The notes under the pieces were generated by a model. The model made no database searches and was not told the origin of the DNA. It was given only the letters and a program-made list of their open reading frames with translations. From Planctomycetota bacterium (GTDB lineage: Bacteria > Planctomycetota > Planctomycetia > Pirellulales > Thermoguttaceae): a stretch of 11,366 bases of DNA. The stretch's first letter is position 1; each line of letters opens with the position of its first letter. The DNA is taken from contig JABMRP010000325.1 in NCBI GenBank assembly GCA_013202535.1, forward strand, positions 1 through 11,366, read 5' to 3'. The position numbers and the translations under genes were made by a program. Below are positions 8,478-11,366 of the stretch, in pieces.

Positions 8478-9452
8478 ATGCTGGGACTTCAGGCCATCGA
8501 TCCCCACGTGACTTACTCCGTAGAATTCATGGACAATGCCTTCAAGGAGACCTTCGAGCCCGTTCTCGGCGGCGAGGAGAAGCCGATCGCCCCGCCCGGC
8601 GAACTGGGTGAGGGGGCCGTCCGCTGCGATGAATGTGGCTATCGCAACATGCCGGCGTGGGGCCGTTGCTACGCGTGTGGCTCGCCGCTGGAAACGAACA
8701 AGGCCGAAATCGTCGGCGAGCCGATCAGGCTCATCACTTCCTTCGAGAAGAAGAACCCTTTTGGCGGCGGGACGGTTGTCGCCGAACACGCCACCGACGG
8801 GAGCAAGGCCCTGCGGATCGACGAGAGCTACGTCTCGATGGACGCGGCCCAGGACTGGTCCGGCTACGACTACGTCAAGGCCGACGTCCACACCGACGCG
8901 CAAAACCCGCTGCAACTCTACTTCGAGGTCCGCGACACGGCCACTCGTGATTACTGGACCCGCGTGAACTACACAACGATTGTCCCGCCCGGTTCGAGCA
9001 CGCTGATCATCCCCACGGCGCTGTACGTCGGCGAGAAATCCCGCCCGGGTCGGCCGCTAATCCAGAGCAGCATCACGCGGATGGTCTTCTCCATCGGCGA
9101 GGATCCCGAGGCGCCGCTGTTTGTCGACAACGTTCGTCTGGTACGCGATACGGAAACGGCCGGTATGCTCTTCGACGGGCTGTGGGCGTTGGACGTCGGC
9201 CCCGGTTCCGCGCCGGTCATGGAGGGCTTCTCAGGAACATCAAGAAGGCAACCGGCAAAGACCACGATAAACATTGGGCACGGCAAGGTCAGGCGTGGGA
9301 CGCGTTGGTCAACGAAATGTGGGCCAAGCACCGGCCGGCCCTCGAGGCACGGACCGATGGCTGGAAGCAGAAGCACGACGACAGCGACTACCGCGCGGCC
9401 ATCGAGAAGTCGCAATAGCAGGTGGACGGCGAACCTCCAGAGCAGTGATTGA
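8478..9452 (+). CDS. Zinc-ribbon and carbohydrate-binding-like ORF, 3' part frameshifted or chimeric
   Basis: This ORF starts 6 nt after the stop of the beta-helix gene, at ATG 8478 (TTG at 8472 is an alternative); only a weak GAAG precedes it and there is no signal peptide, unusual beside exported neighbours. Early residues include a zinc ribbon, C-x2-C-x10-C-x2-C (CDECG...CYACG, about residues 50-67). Then comes a beta-sandwich resembling the CIA30/galactose-binding-like domains of planctomycete exported proteins (SKALRIDES, QDWSGYDYVKADVHTD, LQLYFEVRD, PLFVDNVRLVRD), about 80-235. Sense holds to DVGPGSAPVMEGF, ending at 9230. After that this frame becomes R/S/T-rich and non-protein-like (TTTATTARPSRSRNS), while another frame carries good coding sequence to 9418. 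PVMEGF-type continuations in related proteins run for hundreds of residues, so this copy is probably truncated. It may be non-functional. Confidence 0.6.
   Translation: MLGLQAIDPHVTYSVEFMDNAFKETFEPVLGGEEKPIAPPGELGEGAVRCDECGYRNMPAWGRCYACGSPLETNKAEIVGEPIRLITSFEKKNPFGGGTVVAEHATDGSKALRIDESYVSMDAAQDWSGYDYVKADVHTDAQNPLQLYFEVRDTATRDYWTRVNYTTIVPPGSSTLIIPTALYVGEKSRPGRPLIQSSITRMVFSIGEDPEAPLFVDNVRLVRDTETAGMLFDGLWALDVGPGSAPVMEGFSGTSRRQPAKTTINIGHGKVRRGTRWSTKCGPSTGRPSRHGPMAGSRSTTTATTARPSRSRNSRWTANLQSSD
9231..9418 (+). pseudogene. Coding-like C-terminal remnant in a second frame (NIKKATGKDHDKHW...AAIEKSQ)
   Basis: From about 9233 the plus strand in the phase AGG-AAC-ATC encodes a balanced, charged, helix-prone stretch (RNIKKATGKDHDKHW, then AWDALVNEMWAKHRP and KQKHDDSDYRAAIEKSQ) ending in TAG at 9416-9418. 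Its composition is that of a real protein, unlike the R/S/T-rich overlapping frame. It has no start or ribosome binding site of its own, so it is a 3' remnant: either the true end of the zinc-ribbon gene after a frameshift (1 base lost or 2 gained near 9230), or the end of a different gene joined there by deletion. I do not recognise the family. Confidence 0.5.
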
Positions 9453-9457
9453 ATGTT

Positions 9458-9790
9458 CTAGTCGAAGTTCACGATTTGCATCTTACCGCCGCGCTTCAGG
9501 AGTAACGCCGATGCGGCGGACGTCTTCTGCTCGTCGATCTGCACTGTGCCGGGATCGGATTGCAGGATAATCGTGTCGATCCGATCCGGAAAGGTCACGC
9601 GCACGGCTTTGCCTGCTGAGAGGGTCTCGAACTTCGGTGCCGCTTCGCCTTGCTTCACCGGCACCATGGCGACGAAGTAGCCACCATCGTAGCCACCGTC
9701 GCGTTTGGTCTGCGGAATCTGTAACTGGATCTGATCTTCGCGGAAATCCTTGTCCAGCGCCCGCCGGTAATGGTTCGAGAATGGGGGCAT
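9458..9790 (-). pseudogene. Frameshifted C-terminal part of the minus-strand propeller/chimera gene
   Basis: This frame ends in TAG at 9458 and encodes a clearly protein-like beta-rich tail: HYRRALDKDFREDQIQL, then DGGYDGGYFVAMVP, AGKAVRVTFPDRIDTIIL and GGKMQIVNFD. It has no ribosome binding site at its first ATG (9790) and begins exactly where the upstream frame loses sense, at a run of five C on the minus strand (9787-9783). One additional C would join the two frames as ...VTLECPPFSNHY..., which reads smoothly. It is therefore the rest of the gene starting at 10116, displaced by a one-base loss (real mutation or sequencing error). The fold looks like the C-terminal beta-sandwich of a polysaccharide-acting protein, but I cannot name the family. 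Confidence 0.55.
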
Positions 9791-10116
9791 TCGAGCGTGA
9801 CCCCGGCCTCGTTGATCTGGCTCTCGACATACAGGATAAACTCGGCGGGCACCGAAGCCCCGCCGAGTTTATCCTTGCCGTCGCGGCTTACACGGAGGAT
9901 GTAGCCACTGTCCTGCCCGGCCGAGGTGAGATACACCATGCCGTCGCGGCCGATCGTCAAGCTCGCCCGCGCGCAGTTGAACTTGGGATCCTCGCGCGAG
10001 ATGATCTGTTCGAGCTTGATCGGTGCGATCGCCGCGGGGTTGTCCGCGGCCGCAACACAGAAGCAGTGAAACAGGATCAGGATACACACCATCGACTCGA
10101 GCGTTTGCCGTTTCAT
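9655..10116 (-). CDS. Exported propeller-like N-terminus, chimeric and frameshifted
   Basis: The start is the ATG at 10116, with GGAG 8 nt upstream; the frame is open further upstream but that is probably transposase remnant. Residues 1-24 are a signal peptide (VCILILFHCFCVAAA). Residues 33-86 (IKLEQIISREDPKFNCAR..., SLTIGRDGMVYLTSAG, GYILRVSRDGKDKLGG) are the opening of a planctomycete exported propeller, a type normally several hundred residues long. At residue 86 the text changes abruptly to VPAEFILYVESQINEAGVTLE, which looks like a different protein, and the change coincides with a perfect 17-bp inverted repeat. After Cys110 the frame stops making sense (R-rich, TVATMVATSS) and ends at 9655, while the real continuation lies in another frame to 9458. 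The product is probably a broken gene rather than a working 153-residue protein. Confidence 0.55.
   Translation of the reverse strand: MKRQTLESMVCILILFHCFCVAAADNPAAIAPIKLEQIISREDPKFNCARASLTIGRDGMVYLTSAGQDSGYILRVSRDGKDKLGGASVPAEFILYVESQINEAGVTLECPHSRTITGGRWTRISAKIRSSYRFRRPNATVATMVATSSPWCR
9833..9875. repeat. Perfect 17-bp inverted repeat with 9-nt loop
   Basis: The arms are AGGATAAACTCGGCGGG (9833-9849) and its exact reverse complement at 9859-9875, separated by CACCGAAGC. The flanking bases do not pair. It lies inside the minus-strand coding frame, where the two arms encode DKLGG and PAEFIL, exactly where the protein changes from propeller-like to another type. There is no T-tract on either side, so it is not a standard terminator. 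It could be the scar of a template-switch or an inversion, or an assembly chimera. Confidence 0.8.
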
Positions 10117-10129
10117 CGGAGATTCTCCG
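10117..10129. repeat. Short palindrome over the ribosome binding site
   Basis: CGGAGATTCTCCG consists of 6-bp arms around one central base and directly abuts the ATG at 10116. On the minus strand it includes the GGAG ribosome binding site, so the mRNA could fold to hide it. It is short enough to be chance. Confidence 0.3.
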
Positions 10130-10203
10130 TTACTTGCCCTTAGGCGTGCCTTGGGAATGAACATCGCTCGCAGAAACACCAACGCCGCTTTCAACATGCC
10201 CAT
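10117..10203 (-). mobile_element. Possible N-terminal remnant of an integrase/transposase (IS fragment)
   Basis: From ATG 10203 the minus strand encodes MGMLKAALVFLRAMFIPKAR followed by L. This resembles the start of rve-type integrase/transposase proteins that are abundant in planctomycete genomes, which begin with a hydrophobic L-x-A-x-F-x-x-R-A-x-L segment leading into ENLALRQQL (from memory of the family). Here the similarity ends after about 22 residues, and the frame runs on through the next gene's ribosome binding site (encoding ASNGESP) into its ATG at 10116. Only the first part of the element would remain. The match is short, so it may be coincidence. Confidence 0.33.
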
Positions 10204-10276
10204 TTTGCGCCCTCGTTCACCGTCAAAACTGGGCATTCCAGCCCGGCGCTGGCTACGTGGCAAATGACGCAAGTCC

Positions 10277-10305
10277 TTGACAGTTAAGGAGGACGGGGTT
10301 ATCAG
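10277..10305 (+). promoter_or_regulatory. Candidate promoter for the GH28-like gene
   Basis: TTGACA (10277-10282, perfect -35) is followed after 17 nt by TATCAG (10300-10305; 4 of 6 matches to TATAAT). Transcription would begin near 10312, about 55 nt before the ATG at 10367. The element lies in the gap between the two divergent genes and near the possible IS remnant, so it could derive from the mobile element. Confidence 0.5.
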
Positions 10306-10366
10306 TAGGGACAGGCGCTGAATGTGTCCACCGCATGCCGTATCTGCGAACTTGGGAGAACTTGCC

Positions 10367-11366
10367 ATGCTGAGGATGTTCCGAACCTTGATTCTGGCGA
10401 GCATTCCCCTTGCCGCTTGCTTGCCGCATCCCGCCACGGGAACAGAAATCGTCTCATGGCCGGCACCTGACGGCGAGGCTTTGTGCGAGCACTACGAGTT
10501 GCAGGTCAACGGGCAGGCGGTCCCGGTCTACTCCTGCCGGGTCTCGGCGGTTCCTTTCAACCAGGTTTGGCCCGGTTACCAGCGGCCGGTGGAACAGACC
10601 GAACTCGCTGGCTTTGCCTGCTGGGATATGCACGGGCCGGTGAAGGTCGAAGTGGTCTCGCGGCGGGCGGTGCAGTCGGTTGTCGTCCGGCCGGCGTCGC
10701 GCAGGATTCGTCCGGCAATCGAGAACGGCCGCATCTCGTTTTCCCTCGATCGCCCCGGCCCGGTGGTGGTCGAAGTAAATGGGATGCATCACGCGCTGCA
10801 TTTGTTTCCCAGTCCACCGGAGCAAGACGCGCCCGCTCCCGGCGCTCCAGGGGTCCGCTATTTCGGCCCCGGCGTTCATCGGCCGGGGAGGATCGAGCTG
10901 CAGAGCAATGAATCCGTCTATATCGCGGGCGGCGCAGTGGTCTATGGCAGCGTTCATGCCCGTGGCGCGTCGAATCTCCGGATCGCGGGCCGCGGGATTC
11001 TGGACCAGAAACCGTTTCCGCGCGGTGAAGGCGGTGGCGCCGTTCGTCTGTCGGACTGTTCCCGGGTGACGATCGAAGGGATTGTGATGCGCGATTCGGA
11101 CGTCTGGTGTTGCAGTCTGTTCGGCTGCCGAGACGTGACGATCACCGGCGTCAAACTTGTCGGCCTGTGGCGCTACAACGCAGACGGGATCGACGTCTGC
11201 AACAGCCAGGACGTGGAAGTTCGCGACTGTTTTGTCCGCGCTTTCGACGACGCCTTGGTGATTAAGGGCCTCAAGTTCCGCGACAACTCGTTCGACGATC
11301 GGCCCGTGCGGAACGGTCGGTTCCGCCGTTGCGTGGTCTGGTGCGATTGGGGCCGGGCGATGGAAA
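10367..11366 (+). CDS. GH28-like exported beta-helix glycoside hydrolase (3' end beyond window)
   Basis: A single uninterrupted frame runs from ATG 10367 to the window edge (333 codons); GGGAG lies 8 nt before the start. The leader MLRMFRTLILASIPLAAC ends in a lipobox-like LAAC (Cys18), so the protein may be a lipoprotein; a signal peptidase I site near ATG-TE is the alternative. An N-terminal beta-sandwich (about 25-160) precedes the helix entry YFGPGVHRPGRIEL and VYIAGGAVVYGSV, typical of GH28/GH49-like enzymes. Then come beta-helix coils and the catalytic region: NADGID at 271-276 and FDDAL with D294-D295. The spacing from D273 to D294/D295 is 21/22 residues, the same as D180 to D201/D202 in fungal endopolygalacturonase II. 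The usual NTD is NAD here. The remaining motifs (G-H-G, R-I-K) would fall outside the window. Likely activity: hydrolysis of a galacturonan or related glycan. Confidence 0.83.
   Translation, partial: MLRMFRTLILASIPLAACLPHPATGTEIVSWPAPDGEALCEHYELQVNGQAVPVYSCRVSAVPFNQVWPGYQRPVEQTELAGFACWDMHGPVKVEVVSRRAVQSVVVRPASRRIRPAIENGRISFSLDRPGPVVVEVNGMHHALHLFPSPPEQDAPAPGAPGVRYFGPGVHRPGRIELQSNESVYIAGGAVVYGSVHARGASNLRIAGRGILDQKPFPRGEGGGAVRLSDCSRVTIEGIVMRDSDVWCCSLFGCRDVTITGVKLVGLWRYNADGIDVCNSQDVEVRDCFVRAFDDALVIKGLKFRDNSFDDRPVRNGRFRRCVVWCDWGRAME

Noticed and set aside
9458..9790. Heparinase II/III C-terminal domain for the frameshifted tail
   Set aside because: The beta-rich tail is suggestive only; no diagnostic motif is present in the visible fragment.
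9833..9875. The inverted repeat as a rho-independent terminator
   Set aside because: No T-tract follows on either strand and it lies inside coding sequence.
1..11366. CRISPR array, tRNA, rRNA or a defence system
   Set aside because: No regularly spaced direct repeats, tRNA-like arms, rRNA segments or defence-type domains were seen on either strand.

Overview
The window looks like a piece of a GC-rich planctomycete-type chromosome (Planctomycetota, perhaps Pirellulales; this is inferred from gene content, no rRNA or marker gene is present). Nearly every gene begins with a Sec-type signal peptide and belongs to an exported family common in that phylum: an FG-GAP/CRTAC1-like protein, beta-propellers, an NBR1-type Ig-like domain, a GH38-like hydrolase and right-handed beta-helix proteins. 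It reads as an accessory locus for breaking down an extracellular polysaccharide. There is no SusC/SusD pair, transporter, sulfatase, regulator, tRNA, rRNA or CRISPR array in view.

Left half (1-5946), all on the minus strand, read from right to left: an NBR1-like Ig domain joined to a propeller-like C-terminal region (5946-4282), a GH38/DUF5054-like alpha-mannosidase-family protein (4249-1724), a secreted beta-propeller protein (1589-267) and the start of an FG-GAP/CRTAC1-like protein (270-1, cut by the window edge). The first pair is 32 nt apart and the last pair overlaps by 4 nt (ATGA). A possible extended -10 promoter lies before the first gene and another before the third. The middle (6105-8471, plus strand) is a large exported protein with two tandem beta-helix modules, transcribed divergently from the minus-strand group.

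Right part (8478-10116) looks damaged. A plus-strand ORF with a zinc ribbon and a carbohydrate-binding-like beta-sandwich loses its frame near 9230, and a different coding-like tail follows in another frame to 9418. Converging on it is a minus-strand gene whose propeller-like N-terminus (from 10116) changes character at a perfect 17-bp inverted repeat (9833-9875) and is then frameshifted at a G5/C5 tract (9783-9787). A short N-terminal piece resembling planctomycete integrase/transposase proteins sits just upstream (10203-10117). This suggests rearrangement with deletion, or alternatively an assembly chimera.

The window ends inside a GH28-like (polygalacturonase-fold) gene starting at 10367 on the plus strand, with a good promoter candidate and ribosome binding site, open to the window edge. 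Together the intact genes suggest export of several carbohydrate-binding or carbohydrate-cleaving proteins acting on a mixed, possibly pectin- or mannose-containing glycan; the substrate is inference. I saw no clear evidence for a wholly new system; the strongest oddities are the rearranged 9230-10205 segment and its inverted repeat.
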